Under the pieces are notes generated by a model. The model did no database searches, had not been told where the DNA came from, and saw nothing but the letters and a program-made list of their open reading frames with translations. A DNA stretch of 46,483 bases from Nonomuraea sp. MG754425 (GTDB lineage Bacteria > Actinomycetota > Actinomycetes > Streptosporangiales > Streptosporangiaceae): NCBI RefSeq assembly GCF_021699195.1, contig NZ_SSXE01000063.1, forward strand, positions 1-46,483, in the 5' to 3' direction. The position numbers and the translations under genes were made by a program. Below are positions 15,348 through 22,917 of this stretch, in pieces. The stretch's first letter is position 1, and every line of letters starts with the position of its first letter.

Positions 15348-16022
15348 ATGCCTGACTCGTCGCCGTTCGCCGGGCTGCTCGCGCCAGCGGTCGCTGGACC
15401 CGCCCGGACGGGCGAGTTCGCCGTGCGCGAAGACGTCCGCGAGGACGTGCGTGAGGACCCGCGAGAAGACGTCCAAGAGGACCTCCGCACGCTGGTCATG
15501 CATGCCAAGAACGGATGCACGCAATCCTTTGGCACGCTCTACGACCGTTACGTGGACCTGGTCTACCGCTACATCTACTTCCGGGTGGGCTCGCACCCGC
15601 TGGCCGAGGACCTGACCAGCGAGACCTTCCTGCGGGCACTGCGCAGGATCGGCGACTTCACCTGGCAGGGCCGCGACTTCGGGGCCTGGCTCGTGACCAT
15701 CGCGAGAAACCTGGTGACCGACCACTTCAAGTCGGGGCGCTACCGCCTGGAGATCCCGACCGGCGAGGTCATCGACGTACCGCTCGACGGCTCCCACATC
15801 CCCGAGAACGCCGTGGTCACGGCCATCATCAACGACCGGGTCCTGCGTGCCGTACGAGATCTCAATCCCGAACAACAGGAATGCGTCGTCCTGCGCTTCC
15901 TGCACGGCCTCTCGCTCGCGGAAACCGCGCTGATCATGGGGAAGAAGAGTGGAGCGATCAAAGCGCTGCAGTTCCGTGCCGTACGGGCGCTCGCCAGAGC
16001 CCTCAAGCACGACCTGGCGTAA
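15348..16022 (+). CDS. bldN: ECF sigma factor, BldN type
   Basis: Extracytoplasmic-function sigma factor of 224 residues. Region 2 (about residues 60-125: GTLYDRYVDLVYRYIYFRVG, TFLRALRRIGDFTWQGRDFGAWL) and region 4 (about 165-220: LNPEQQECVVLRFLHGLSLAETALIMGKKSGAIKALQFRAVRAL) match Streptomyces BldN closely. The downstream anti-sigma gene confirms it. BldN directs chaplin, rodlin and other aerial-hypha genes in Streptomyces. The N-terminus before region 2 is about 50 residues, shorter than the 86-residue pro-sequence of the S. coelicolor protein, and contains five [VP][RQ]ED repeats. The ATG at 15348 lacks a strong ribosome site; GTG at 15423 or ATG at 15498 are alternatives that would shorten this tail. 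Confidence 0.9.
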   Translation: MPDSSPFAGLLAPAVAGPARTGEFAVREDVREDVREDPREDVQEDLRTLVMHAKNGCTQSFGTLYDRYVDLVYRYIYFRVGSHPLAEDLTSETFLRALRRIGDFTWQGRDFGAWLVTIARNLVTDHFKSGRYRLEIPTGEVIDVPLDGSHIPENAVVTAIINDRVLRAVRDLNPEQQECVVLRFLHGLSLAETALIMGKKSGAIKALQFRAVRALARALKHDLA

Positions 16023-16081
16023 CCTCCCCCATCCGCCCCTCGTTAAGCAGGTGTCATGGCCGCGTCGGTCAGGGAGCCGTC

Positions 16082-16714
16082 ATGAGTAGGGCGCGCAGGC
16101 GGCGCGAACGCGTGCTGGAGCAGCTCACCGAACTGCGAGAGCTGCCTCTCGGCACCCCGCAGGCCGCCTTCAAGCAGCGGCTGCGTGCCGAGCTGCTGTC
16201 GGGCGCCCTGGAGGCGGAGCCCGAGGCGGCCGGCGCGCGCGGCCACCGGCGACCGCCCAGACGCCGGCCGCTGCTGTCGGGGCTCGCCGCCGTCGGGCTG
16301 GCGAGCGCGCTCATGGTCTCCTCCTTCGCGACCTACCAGGCCGTGCCCGGCGACTCGCTCTACCCGCTCAAGCGCGCCGCCGAGAGCACGCTCGTCCGGC
16401 TCAGCTCCACCGACGCCCAACGCGGCGAGCGCGAACTGGACTCGGCCAAGGCCCGCGCCAAGGAGGTCGCCAGCCTGCTCGGCTCCTCCGCCGAGGGCCC
16501 GCTGGTCAAGAAGACGCTCAAGGACATGGAGGAGTCCACCCGGGCGGGCATCAGCCGGCTCGAACGGGCCGAACCCCGCTCGCCGAAGATCAAGAAGTTC
16601 GCGCGGGAGCAGGAGGAGACCGTCAAGCCGATGCTCCAGGAACTCGACGAGGACCAACTCGCCCAGGCCACGGGCTACCTCGACTACATCGAGGGTCTGG
16701 CCGCCCCCGAGTAG
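16082..16714 (+). CDS. rsbN: Membrane anti-sigma factor RsbN (DUF5667)
   Basis: Protein of 210 residues with a basic cytoplasmic N-terminus (about 1-60), a single transmembrane helix (about 63-85, LLSGLAAVGLASALMVSSFA) and an extracytoplasmic helical domain (VPGDSLYPLKRAAESTLV onwards) of the DUF5667 type. The cytoplasmic part should bind and silence the BldN sigma factor encoded 59 bp upstream, as shown for RsbN in Streptomyces venezuelae. AGGGAG precedes the ATG. The outer domain is rich in Lys and Glu, and what it senses is unknown. Confidence 0.9.
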   Translation: MSRARRRRERVLEQLTELRELPLGTPQAAFKQRLRAELLSGALEAEPEAAGARGHRRPPRRRPLLSGLAAVGLASALMVSSFATYQAVPGDSLYPLKRAAESTLVRLSSTDAQRGERELDSAKARAKEVASLLGSSAEGPLVKKTLKDMEESTRAGISRLERAEPRSPKIKKFAREQEETVKPMLQELDEDQLAQATGYLDYIEGLAAPE

Positions 16715-16732
16715 GTAAGTAAGCTGAAGCCC

Positions 16733-17608
16733 ATGTGGCGGCTTATGCGACGACGACAGGACCCGCAGCCCCAGGTCGCCGGCGAGGCCGCGGCACAGGC
16801 GGCGGTCACCGTCGCGCCGGTCGAGCCGGACCTGCGGGCCGCGGCCTTCTTCGACGTCGACAACACGATGATGCGCGGCGCGTCGATCTACCACTTCGCG
16901 CGGGGGCTGGCCACGCGCGGGCTGTTCACCACGTCCGACCTGCTGAAGTTCGCCGTGGGGCAGGCGGTCTTCCGGCTGCGCGGCAACGAGAACCCCGAGC
17001 ACATCGCGGTGGCCAGGGAGACGGCGCTCGCGTTCGTGGCCGGAGCCAAGATCGACGACGTCGTCCGCCTCGGCGAGGAGATCTACGACGAGGTCATGGC
17101 CGACCGCATCTGGGGCGGCACCCGCGCGCTCGCGCAGAGCCACCTCGACGCCGGCCAGCGGGTCTGGCTGGTCACCGCCACCCCCATCGAGCTGGCCAGG
17201 GTGATCGCGCAGCGGCTCGGCCTGACGGGCGCGCTCGGCACGGTCGCCGAGACCAGCAACGGCGTCTACACCGGGCGGCTGGTCGGCGACCTGCTCCACG
17301 GGCCCGCCAAGGCGGAGGCGGTGCGCGCGCTGGCCCGCCGCGAGGGCCTCGACCTGAGCCGGTGCGCCGCCTACAGCGACTCCGCCAACGACCTGCCGAT
17401 GTTGTCGCTGGTCGGCACCGCCGTGGCCATCAACCCCGACAGCGAGCTGCGCGAGCACGCCAGGAAGCACGACTGGGAGATCAAGGACTTCCGCACCGGC
17501 CGCAAGGCCACGATGACGGCCCTGCCCATCGCGGCCGGCGTGGGGGCCATCGCGGGCAGCGTGGCCGCCGGCATCGCCCTGCGCCGCCACTACCGCGGCC
17601 GGCCCTGA
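16733..17608 (+). CDS. HAD-IB family phosphatase
   Basis: Haloacid dehalogenase subfamily IB hydrolase of 291 residues. The nucleophile motif is DVDNT (Asp41, with acid/base Asp43), motif II is VTATP, and motif IV is YSDSANDLPML. The SerB-like family includes phosphoserine phosphatases and lysophospholipid phosphatases; the substrate is not deducible. The N-terminal 35 residues are an Ala/Val-rich low-complexity tail. The last 35 residues contain a hydrophobic stretch (LPIAAGVGAIAGSVAAGIAL) that may anchor it in the membrane. It follows rsbN after 18 bp and is probably in the bldN operon, the same order as in Streptomyces. Confidence 0.87.
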   Translation: MWRLMRRRQDPQPQVAGEAAAQAAVTVAPVEPDLRAAAFFDVDNTMMRGASIYHFARGLATRGLFTTSDLLKFAVGQAVFRLRGNENPEHIAVARETALAFVAGAKIDDVVRLGEEIYDEVMADRIWGGTRALAQSHLDAGQRVWLVTATPIELARVIAQRLGLTGALGTVAETSNGVYTGRLVGDLLHGPAKAEAVRALARREGLDLSRCAAYSDSANDLPMLSLVGTAVAINPDSELREHARKHDWEIKDFRTGRKATMTALPIAAGVGAIAGSVAAGIALRRHYRGRP

Positions 17609-17623
17609 CCACTGGCCGACGTC

Positions 17624-18640
17624 CTACTTCAGTGAGGCGAACAACCGGTCCGCCTCCGGCTGCCTCCACTGCAGCCGGTTCCGGTCCCGCGCGGCGGGCT
17701 CCCACGGCACCGACACGGTCTTCATCTCGGTGTCGGCGAGCTGCGTGCCCAGCTCGTACATCTCCTCCAGGCTGAGGTCCGTCCGGACCGACCGGCGCAC
17801 CTCGCCCATGAAGTCCTTCAGCCTGACGGGGTCGGCGGCCAGCCGCGTGCGCACCTCACGCAGCATGGACAGGACGAACTGCTGCTGCCGTTTGACCCGC
17901 TGGATGTCGGAGCCGTCGCCGTAGCGGCGCAGCCGGACGTAGCCGAGGGCCTGCTCACCGTTCAGCACGCTCTCGCCCGCGGGCAGCTTGAGCTTGGCGG
18001 CCTTGTCGTCCACAGGCTGTGGAAGCTTGACCGGCACCCCGCCGAGCGCGTCCACCATGTCCTTGAAGCCGGCGAAGTCCACCTCCACCGTGTGGTGCAG
18101 GCGCAGCCCCGTCAGCGCCTCCAGGGTCGCCCTGAGGCACGCGGCGCCGCCCGAGTCGTACGCCGAGTTGATCAGGTCCGTCCTGGCCGGGTCGGAGCCG
18201 CAGGGCGCGATCCGCACCATCGAGTCGCGCGGGACGCTGACCGCCGTGGTCCGGCTGCGGTCCGCGGGCACGTGCACGATCATGATGGTGTCGGACCGCC
18301 GGCCGCCCGAGCCCGGCTGCCTGGCGAGGTTCGGGCCGTACTCCTCGTTGCCCTCGCCCGCGCGGGTGTCCGAGCCGATCAGCAGCACGTTCCTGGTGCC
18401 GCTCACGTCCACCACGTCCGTCCCGGCCGGCGGGGCTGCGGTGTGCCGGTCGGCGACGAGCAGCGCGGGCACCGCGACGGCGACGGCCGTGGCCGCGGCC
18501 ACGAGAGCGGCCGTCCACCATCCCGGCCACCTGCGCCAGGGACGGCCGCGCAGGAACCGCTCGCGCTGACGGGCGAGCGTGGGCGGCGGCTGGTGCTCCA
18601 GTTCGGCCCCGAGGTCGCGGAGCAGCTTCAGGTCGTCCAT
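17624..18640 (-). CDS. LytR-CpsA-Psr (LCP) family protein
   Basis: Membrane-anchored cell-wall enzyme of 338 residues. LCP proteins transfer polyprenyl-phosphate-linked glycopolymers (teichoic acids, arabinogalactan-like polymers) to peptidoglycan. Residues 1-37 are cytoplasmic, a helix spans about 40-62, and the LCP domain occupies about 105-260. Its markers are RRSDTIMIVHV, SVPRDSMV and the lipid-phosphate-binding arginine motif RLRRYGDGSDIQRVKRQQQ. It begins 2 nt after the ECF sigma gene with AAGGAG at 5-nt spacing. The N-terminus MDDLKLLRDLGAELE resembles the cytoplasmic end of sigma-linked membrane proteins, so it may also contact the sigma factor. Confidence 0.9.
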   Translation of the reverse strand: MDDLKLLRDLGAELEHQPPPTLARQRERFLRGRPWRRWPGWWTAALVAAATAVAVAVPALLVADRHTAAPPAGTDVVDVSGTRNVLLIGSDTRAGEGNEEYGPNLARQPGSGGRRSDTIMIVHVPADRSRTTAVSVPRDSMVRIAPCGSDPARTDLINSAYDSGGAACLRATLEALTGLRLHHTVEVDFAGFKDMVDALGGVPVKLPQPVDDKAAKLKLPAGESVLNGEQALGYVRLRRYGDGSDIQRVKRQQQFVLSMLREVRTRLAADPVRLKDFMGEVRRSVRTDLSLEEMYELGTQLADTEMKTVSVPWEPAARDRNRLQWRQPEADRLFASLK

Positions 18641-18642
18641 CG

Positions 18643-19221
18643 TCACTCCTTCTCCATCGGGTTGGCGTCGCCGAGCGCGGCGCGCACCTTCCGCCTGCCC
18701 CTGTTGAGGCGGGAGCGCACGGTTCCCACCGGGATGCCGAGTGCCCGCGCGACCTCCTCGTACGTCAGGTCGCCCCAGGCGATCAGCAGCAGCACGTCGC
18801 GGTCCTTGGCGGGCAGCGCGGCCAGGGCGCCGGCCAGCTCCGCGCGCACGGCCTGGGCCGTCACCCCGGCCGCCACCCGGTCGGCGGGCGACTCCACGTC
18901 GGAGTCCACGGGCGCGCGCAGCAGGGCCCGGTAGCGGGCCGCCTCGGTGCGGTGGTGCCTGGAGACGAGCTTGGTGAGGATGCCGAAGAGCCACGGCCTG
19001 GCGTCCGGGTAGGCCAGGTCGTAGCTCTTCCTGCGGGAGAAGGCGACCAGGAACGTCTCTCCGACGAGGTCCTCGGCGGGTTCGGGGCCGAGGCGTCTGG
19101 TGACGTAACGGTAGAGCATGGCGGAGTAGCGGTCGAAGAGCTCGGCGAACGCCTCGGGATCTGTCCACGAGGCCCGTACGAGGTCCGCGTCCGCGCCCCT
19201 GACGGCGGGTTGTGTGATCAT
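18643..19221 (-). CDS. ECF RNA polymerase sigma factor
   Basis: Sigma-70 family ECF protein of 192 residues. Region 2 is near residues 20-85 (FAELFDRYSAMLYRYVTRRLG, DARPWLFGILTKLVSRHHR) and region 4 near 125-180 (LPAKDRDVLLLIAWGDLTYEEVARALGIPVGTVRSRLNRGR). No classical zinc-type anti-sigma gene is adjacent. The next gene, 2 nt away, encodes an LCP protein, so the pair probably responds to envelope conditions. Upstream (19222-19300) there is a possible ECF-like promoter, TGAACC - 17 nt - CGAGAC, which would allow autoregulation. Confidence 0.9.
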   Translation of the reverse strand: MITQPAVRGADADLVRASWTDPEAFAELFDRYSAMLYRYVTRRLGPEPAEDLVGETFLVAFSRRKSYDLAYPDARPWLFGILTKLVSRHHRTEAARYRALLRAPVDSDVESPADRVAAGVTAQAVRAELAGALAALPAKDRDVLLLIAWGDLTYEEVARALGIPVGTVRSRLNRGRRKVRAALGDANPMEKE

Positions 19222-19300
19222 CTCCGCCCTTCTGCGGGGGATGGGTCACGGATGTCTCGCCACAACCCGCCGATCGGGTTCACGTGCCGGCGGGCGCGCC

Positions 19301-20086
19301 CTAGATCTCCTTGAGCTGCCCCCCGTCGACCACGAACTCGGCGCCCACCGTGCTGCCCGAGCGCGGCGAGGCGAGCAGGGCGACCACGTCGGCGATCTCC
19401 TGCGGGTGCGCCAGCCGCCCGGTGGCCAGGCCCATCATCGCAGGGGCCACCTCGGTGAGCACGCTGTCCCGGTCGGAGCCCACCATGCCGGCGAAGACCT
19501 CGGCCGCGCCGCCCTCCTTGGTCCACCAGTCCGTCAGCACCGGGCCCGGCGAGACGGTGTTGACCCTGATGCCCTGCGGGCCGTACTCGGCCGACAGGGA
19601 CTTGCCCAGGGCGAGCACGGCCGCCTTGGCGGCGCTGTAGTCGACGTTCACCGCGCCGGGCTGCCTGGCCATCGTGGACGACACGTTGACGATGGAGCCG
19701 CCGCCCCGCTCCAGCAGGTGCGGCACGACGGCGCGGACCATGCGCACGACCGAGAACAGGTTGAACTCGACCATCGCCGCCCAGTCCGCGTCCGCGGGCG
19801 TCATGAACCCGCCGCGCGGCAGGATCGCCCCGGGGGGCGGGCCGCCGGCGTTGTTGACCAGGATGTCGACCCCGCCGAACTCCGCCACGGCGCGCGCGAC
19901 GACCTCGGCGGGCGCGTCCGGGTCCATCAGGTCCACCGCGACGTTCAGCACCTTCGCGTCGGCGGGGGTGCGGGAGGCGGCGACCACGTGGGCCCCCTCC
20001 TCGGCCAGGGTGCGGGCGATGGCCAGGCCGATGCCCCTGGACGCGCCGGTGACGATGGCGACGCGGCCGGAGAGCTGCAGATCCAT
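19301..20086 (-). CDS. SDR family oxidoreductase
   Basis: Short-chain dehydrogenase/reductase of 261 residues. It has the cofactor motif TGASRGIG, the NNAGG motif, the catalytic serine region NVSSTMA and the catalytic pair YSAAK, all at normal spacing. It resembles FabG-like 3-oxoacyl reductases, but substrate and cofactor preference cannot be read from sequence. The ATG at 20086 has GGGAA upstream. A palindrome lies 28 bp upstream of the start. It sits between the sigma/LCP pair and an acyltransferase gene on the same strand but has its own promoter region. Confidence 0.87.
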   Translation of the reverse strand: MDLQLSGRVAIVTGASRGIGLAIARTLAEEGAHVVAASRTPADAKVLNVAVDLMDPDAPAEVVARAVAEFGGVDILVNNAGGPPPGAILPRGGFMTPADADWAAMVEFNLFSVVRMVRAVVPHLLERGGGSIVNVSSTMARQPGAVNVDYSAAKAAVLALGKSLSAEYGPQGIRVNTVSPGPVLTDWWTKEGGAAEVFAGMVGSDRDSVLTEVAPAMMGLATGRLAHPQEIADVVALLASPRSGSTVGAEFVVDGGQLKEI

Positions 20087-20113
20087 GGGGAGTTCCCTTC
20101 GATGTTCCTTCGA

Positions 20114-20127
20114 GGTTCGGGCGAACC
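20114..20127. promoter_or_regulatory. Palindrome upstream of the SDR gene
   Basis: GGTTCG-GG-CGAACC is a perfect 6-bp inverted repeat located 28 bp before the SDR start, where a repressor would cover the promoter. No neighbouring regulator gene identifies the binding protein. Confidence 0.35.
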
Positions 20128-20150
20128 GTGCATGGAACACCGGGGTGCCG

Positions 20151-20166
20151 GGGGCGGTTGCGCCCC
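20151..20166 (-). terminator. Hairpin after the acyltransferase gene
   Basis: GGGGCG-GTTG-CGCCCC forms a 6-bp GC stem with a 4-nt loop, beginning 6 nt past the acyltransferase stop. No T-run follows on the minus strand. Confidence 0.45.
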
Positions 20167-20171
20167 GACGG

Positions 20172-21113
20172 TCACAGGAACGGCGGGAAGGCGTGGCCCC
20201 TGCGCAGCCGCAGCTCGTTGAGGAGTTGCTGGATGACCTCGCGCACGTGGTCGGTGATGTTGAAGACGAGCATCGGATCGTCGGCGGCGGACGGCTCGTA
20301 CTCATCGGTGCGGATCGGCTCGCCGAACTCGATCATCCACTTGGACGGCAGCGGCACCAGGCCGAGCGGCCCCAGCAGCGGGAAGAACGGCGTGATCGGC
20401 AGGTAGGGCAGCCCCAGCGTCCGGGCCAGGAAACGCAGGTCGCCGATCTTGGGATAGATCTCCTCGGCCCCCACGATCGCGGTGGGCACGATGGGCACCC
20501 CGGCCCGGATGGCCGAGGCCACGAAGCCGCCCCGGCCGAAGCGCTGGAGCTTGTAGCGCTCGGAGAAGGGCTTGCCGACACCCTTGAAGCCCTCGGGGAA
20601 CACGCCCACCAGCTCGCCCTTGCGCAGCAGCCGGTCGGCGTCCTCGGGGCAGGCCAGCGTGTGGCCGGTCTTGCGGGCCAGGTGGCTGAGGAACGGGAGC
20701 TGGTAGACCAGGTCGGCGCCGAGCAGCCGCAGCGGCCTGCCGACCTCGTCGTGCATCGCCACCTGCAACATCAGCGCGTCGAGCGGCAGCGTGCCGGAGT
20801 GGTTGGCGACGATCAGGGCGCCGCTGTCGTGGGGGATGTTCTTCAGCTCGACCGCGTCGACCCTGAACCAGTGGGTGTAGAGCGGTCTGAGCAGTTCGAG
20901 CACCACTTTGTCGGTCAGCTCGGCGTCGTAGCCGAACTCGTCGACCTCGTAGTCGCCCATGACGCGCCGGCGCAGGAAGGCCAGCAGCCCGGCGAGTTGC
21001 TCGGCGAACTGCTCGGCGAGTTCGTCGGCGGACCGGTCGGCGGCGGGCTCGTCGAAGGATGGGGCCTCGCTGATCGGGATCACGCGGCCCTCCTCCTCGT
21101 CGGGAACGCTCAC
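20172..21113 (-). CDS. PlsC-like lysophospholipid acyltransferase
   Basis: Glycerophosphate acyltransferase-like protein of 313 residues, peripheral to the membrane. The catalytic NHSG motif with a downstream Asp (ANHSGTLPLD) lies near residue 110, and the substrate-binding motif VFPEGFKG follows about 75 residues later. The first 60 residues are acidic and probably regulatory or disordered. It is likely to acylate lysophosphatidic acid or a related lipid; the acceptor is unproven. The GTG start overlaps the epimerase stop by 4 nt (GTGA), so it is translated together with the NAD-dependent epimerase. The pair is conserved downstream of bS22 in actinobacteria, from memory. Confidence 0.85.
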   Translation of the reverse strand: MSVPDEEEGRVIPISEAPSFDEPAADRSADELAEQFAEQLAGLLAFLRRRVMGDYEVDEFGYDAELTDKVVLELLRPLYTHWFRVDAVELKNIPHDSGALIVANHSGTLPLDALMLQVAMHDEVGRPLRLLGADLVYQLPFLSHLARKTGHTLACPEDADRLLRKGELVGVFPEGFKGVGKPFSERYKLQRFGRGGFVASAIRAGVPIVPTAIVGAEEIYPKIGDLRFLARTLGLPYLPITPFFPLLGPLGLVPLPSKWMIEFGEPIRTDEYEPSAADDPMLVFNITDHVREVIQQLLNELRLRRGHAFPPFL

Positions 21114-22105
21114 GCGCGCGCACCTCCGAGCGGTCGCAGCTCGCGGGAGCGCAGGAAGTCGTCGAAGGCCGCCCCGGTGCTGAACTTGGGCCGCCAGCCC
21201 AGCTCGGCCTCCAGGCCGGCGGTGTCGACCGCGCGGCCGTGGCTCATCAGGCGGACCTGCTCGGGCGAGTACTCGACCAGCCCCATCCGGCGCACGGCGC
21301 TGCCCAGCACCTTGAAGGCGGGCGAGAACAGCGGCAGCGACAGCCGCCCCGCCCTCCTGGCGCACTGGGAGAGGAGCAGCACACCTGCCCCGGCCACGTT
21401 GAACGTGCCGGGGTGGTCTTCGGTCGCCATCCGGCGCAGCACCTCGACCGCGTCGTCCTCGTGGACGAACTGCAGCCGCGGGTCGAAGCCGAACACGGTC
21501 GGCAACACCGGTTGGGTGAAGTAACGGGTCAGCGGCGAGTCGACGCCCGGACCCATGAAGTTGGCGAAGCGCAGCAGCGAGACGACCACATCGGGACGAC
21601 GCCGGGCGAAGCCCCGCACGTAGCCCTCGACCTCGGCCGCGTCTTTGGCGTAGCCGTGGACGGGGCCCTCATGCGGCTCCAGGGACTCGGTGAACACCGC
21701 CGGATCGCGGGGCGACGAGCCGTAGACGGCGGTGGTGGAGCGGACCACCACGCGCCGCACGGTCGCCGACCGCTGGCAGGCACCGAGCAATTGCATGGTG
21801 CCGATCACGTTGTGCTCCTTCATGGCGGCCCTGCCACCGCTCCGCGAGGGAGCGCTGACCAGGCTCATGTGCACAACGGTGTCGATGTCCGCGGCCGCGA
21901 TCACCTGGGCGATGTCGGGGCTGCGCAGATCGACCCGGACGAATTCCGTCCGGCCGAGTGAGATGCCGCCTTCTCGCGTCAGCGAGGGGGGCGGCACGGT
22001 GTCCACTCCGATGACCCGGCTGATGTCCGGGTCGGCCGCCAGAGCACTCGCCACCCGGGCGCCAATGTGGCGCGAGACCCCGGTGACCAGCACAGTGTGG
22101 GTCAT
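21110..22105 (-). CDS. NAD-dependent epimerase/dehydratase family protein
   Basis: Extended-SDR protein of 331 residues. The N-terminal motif VTGVSRHIG is a slightly altered GxxGxxG dinucleotide site. The Ser-Thr catalytic region VRSTTAVYGSS and the later tyrosine (HGYAKDAAE, a YxxxK variant) are visible. It probably acts on a nucleotide sugar or sterol-like substrate, but no specific family is clear. It lies between the bS22 gene and the acyltransferase, with a 4-nt overlap to the latter, so a shared membrane or envelope function is plausible. Confidence 0.85.
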   Translation of the reverse strand: MTHTVLVTGVSRHIGARVASALAADPDISRVIGVDTVPPPSLTREGGISLGRTEFVRVDLRSPDIAQVIAAADIDTVVHMSLVSAPSRSGGRAAMKEHNVIGTMQLLGACQRSATVRRVVVRSTTAVYGSSPRDPAVFTESLEPHEGPVHGYAKDAAEVEGYVRGFARRRPDVVVSLLRFANFMGPGVDSPLTRYFTQPVLPTVFGFDPRLQFVHEDDAVEVLRRMATEDHPGTFNVAGAGVLLLSQCARRAGRLSLPLFSPAFKVLGSAVRRMGLVEYSPEQVRLMSHGRAVDTAGLEAELGWRPKFSTGAAFDDFLRSRELRPLGGARA

Positions 22106-22128
22106 CAGCGCCTCGCAAGCTGCGTCGG

Positions 22129-22227
22129 TTACTTCTTGTTGCGCCGCTGGATGCGCGTCTTCTTGAGCAGCTTGCGGTGCTTCTTCTTGGCCATCCGCTT
22201 GCGGCGCTTCTTGATCACAGAGCCCAC
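22129..22227 (-). CDS. Small ribosomal subunit protein bS22 (AURKAIP1/COX24 domain)
   Basis: A 32-residue, extremely basic protein (GSVIKKRRKRMAKKKHRK through RIQRRNKK, 20 Lys or Arg). It matches the tiny actinobacterial ribosomal protein bS22, seen near the decoding site in mycobacterial ribosome structures. It starts with GTG after a GGGGG tract. The order HTH gene - bS22 - epimerase - acyltransferase is conserved in actinobacteria, from memory. The long G/C-free-of-T coding sequence made almost entirely of Lys/Arg codons is typical for this gene. Confidence 0.9.
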   Translation of the reverse strand: MGSVIKKRRKRMAKKKHRKLLKKTRIQRRNKK

Positions 22228-22325
22228 GGGACCCCCAGGTACTGATAGCAAGTCTGAACCGATGTGCGAGCGCACACCGGCTCACAGACTACCGGCGATC
22301 CACGGTAGATCGCCCCTCGGGGGGT

Positions 22326-22361
22326 GAGAGCCCGGTCCCAGCAGCGGCGACCGGGCCTCTC
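22326..22361 (-). terminator. Hairpin between bdtA-like gene and bS22
   Basis: GAGAG-CCCGGTC (22326-22337) pairs with GACCGGG-C-CTCTC (22349-22361), a 12-bp stem with one bulge. It could end readthrough from the HTH gene or lie in the bS22 leader. Nearby are two further short inverted repeats, GGCGATC/GATCGCC (22294-22314) and TGTGCG-AG-CGCACA (22263-22276). Confidence 0.45.
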
Positions 22362-22376
22362 CCGCAAGAGCACTCA

Positions 22377-22396
22377 CGACACGCCGCGGCGTGTCG
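22377..22396 (-). terminator. Terminator of the bdtA-like gene
   Basis: CGACACGC-CGCG-GCGTGTCG is a perfect 20-bp palindrome, an 8-bp stem with a 4-nt loop, placed 5 nt after the HTH gene stop. Its GC content and position support termination although no T-run follows. Confidence 0.6.
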
Positions 22397-22401
22397 CTAC
22401 G

Positions 22402-22605
22402 TCAACCTGCCTCGATGTAGGCCTCCCGCAGATAGTCGTGTACCGCCTGCTCAGGCACCCTGAACGATCGGCCGACTCGGATGGCCGGCAGCTCGCCTGA
22501 GTGGACGAGCCGGTACACCGTCATCTTGGACACCCTCATGACCGTCGCCACTTCTGCGACGGTCAGGAACTTCACCTCGCTGAGAGGTCTTTCGCCTGCA
22601 CCCAT
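22402..22605 (-). CDS. bdtA: Helix-turn-helix DNA-binding protein, BdtA/excisionase-like
   Basis: A 67-residue MerR/excisionase-type winged HTH protein (VKFLTVAEVATVMRVSKMTVYRLVHSGELPAIRVGRSFRVPEQAVHDYL). It corresponds to Streptomyces coelicolor SCO3328, which I recall as BdtA, a BldD target of unknown regulon. Despite the excisionase-like fold there is no phage gene nearby, so it is a resident transcription factor. I chose the ATG at 22605, preceded by AGAGG, because homologues begin close to GAGERPLSEVKF; an ATG at 22653 would add 16 residues. The gene is followed by a terminator and then bS22. Confidence 0.82.
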   Translation of the reverse strand: MGAGERPLSEVKFLTVAEVATVMRVSKMTVYRLVHSGELPAIRVGRSFRVPEQAVHDYLREAYIEAG

Positions 22606-22917
22606 CGGACGCCTCTTCCGCACGTGTTTCCGGGTTATCCCCACTGGTGCCATTGCTCACGCACGTGTACTGCCGTCAGCGTAAGTCGGGACTCCGAGTG
22701 CGCAAACCCCCTATTTTCTCAGTTGACGGAGCCACCTGTCAGCCGAACCAGCGAAATCGCTGGCCAGCAGCCTGACCGGGCACCTCGCCTGGACGTTGGA
22801 ACTGTCCAAGCTGCCACACATAAGAGTCGCCGGAGCCCTATCAAAAGTTGGCAAAGGGACAGCGAGCCTCTTGGAATGCAGGCGCGAAAAGACCGTATGG
22901 GGATGACCGAATTCGAC
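22606..22917 (-). promoter_or_regulatory. 312-bp non-coding region with candidate bdtA promoter and hairpin
   Basis: No convincing gene on either strand. On the minus strand TTGATA (22844-22839), 16 nt, TATGTG (22822-22817) is a candidate promoter that would give the HTH gene a leader of about 200 nt. Inside the leader CCAGCG-AAAT-CGCTGG (22748-22763) forms a perfect hairpin. The region is less GC-rich than its surroundings. Confidence 0.35.

Noticed and set aside
15423..15488. Tandem 12-nt repeats as a CRISPR or intergenic repeat array.
   Set aside because: They are short, in frame and encode the [VP][RQ]ED units of the sigma factor N-terminus.
22402..22605. The excisionase-like HTH gene as part of an integrated element.
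   Set aside because: There is no integrase, attachment repeat or phage gene nearby, and the locus matches the conserved bdtA-bS22 order.
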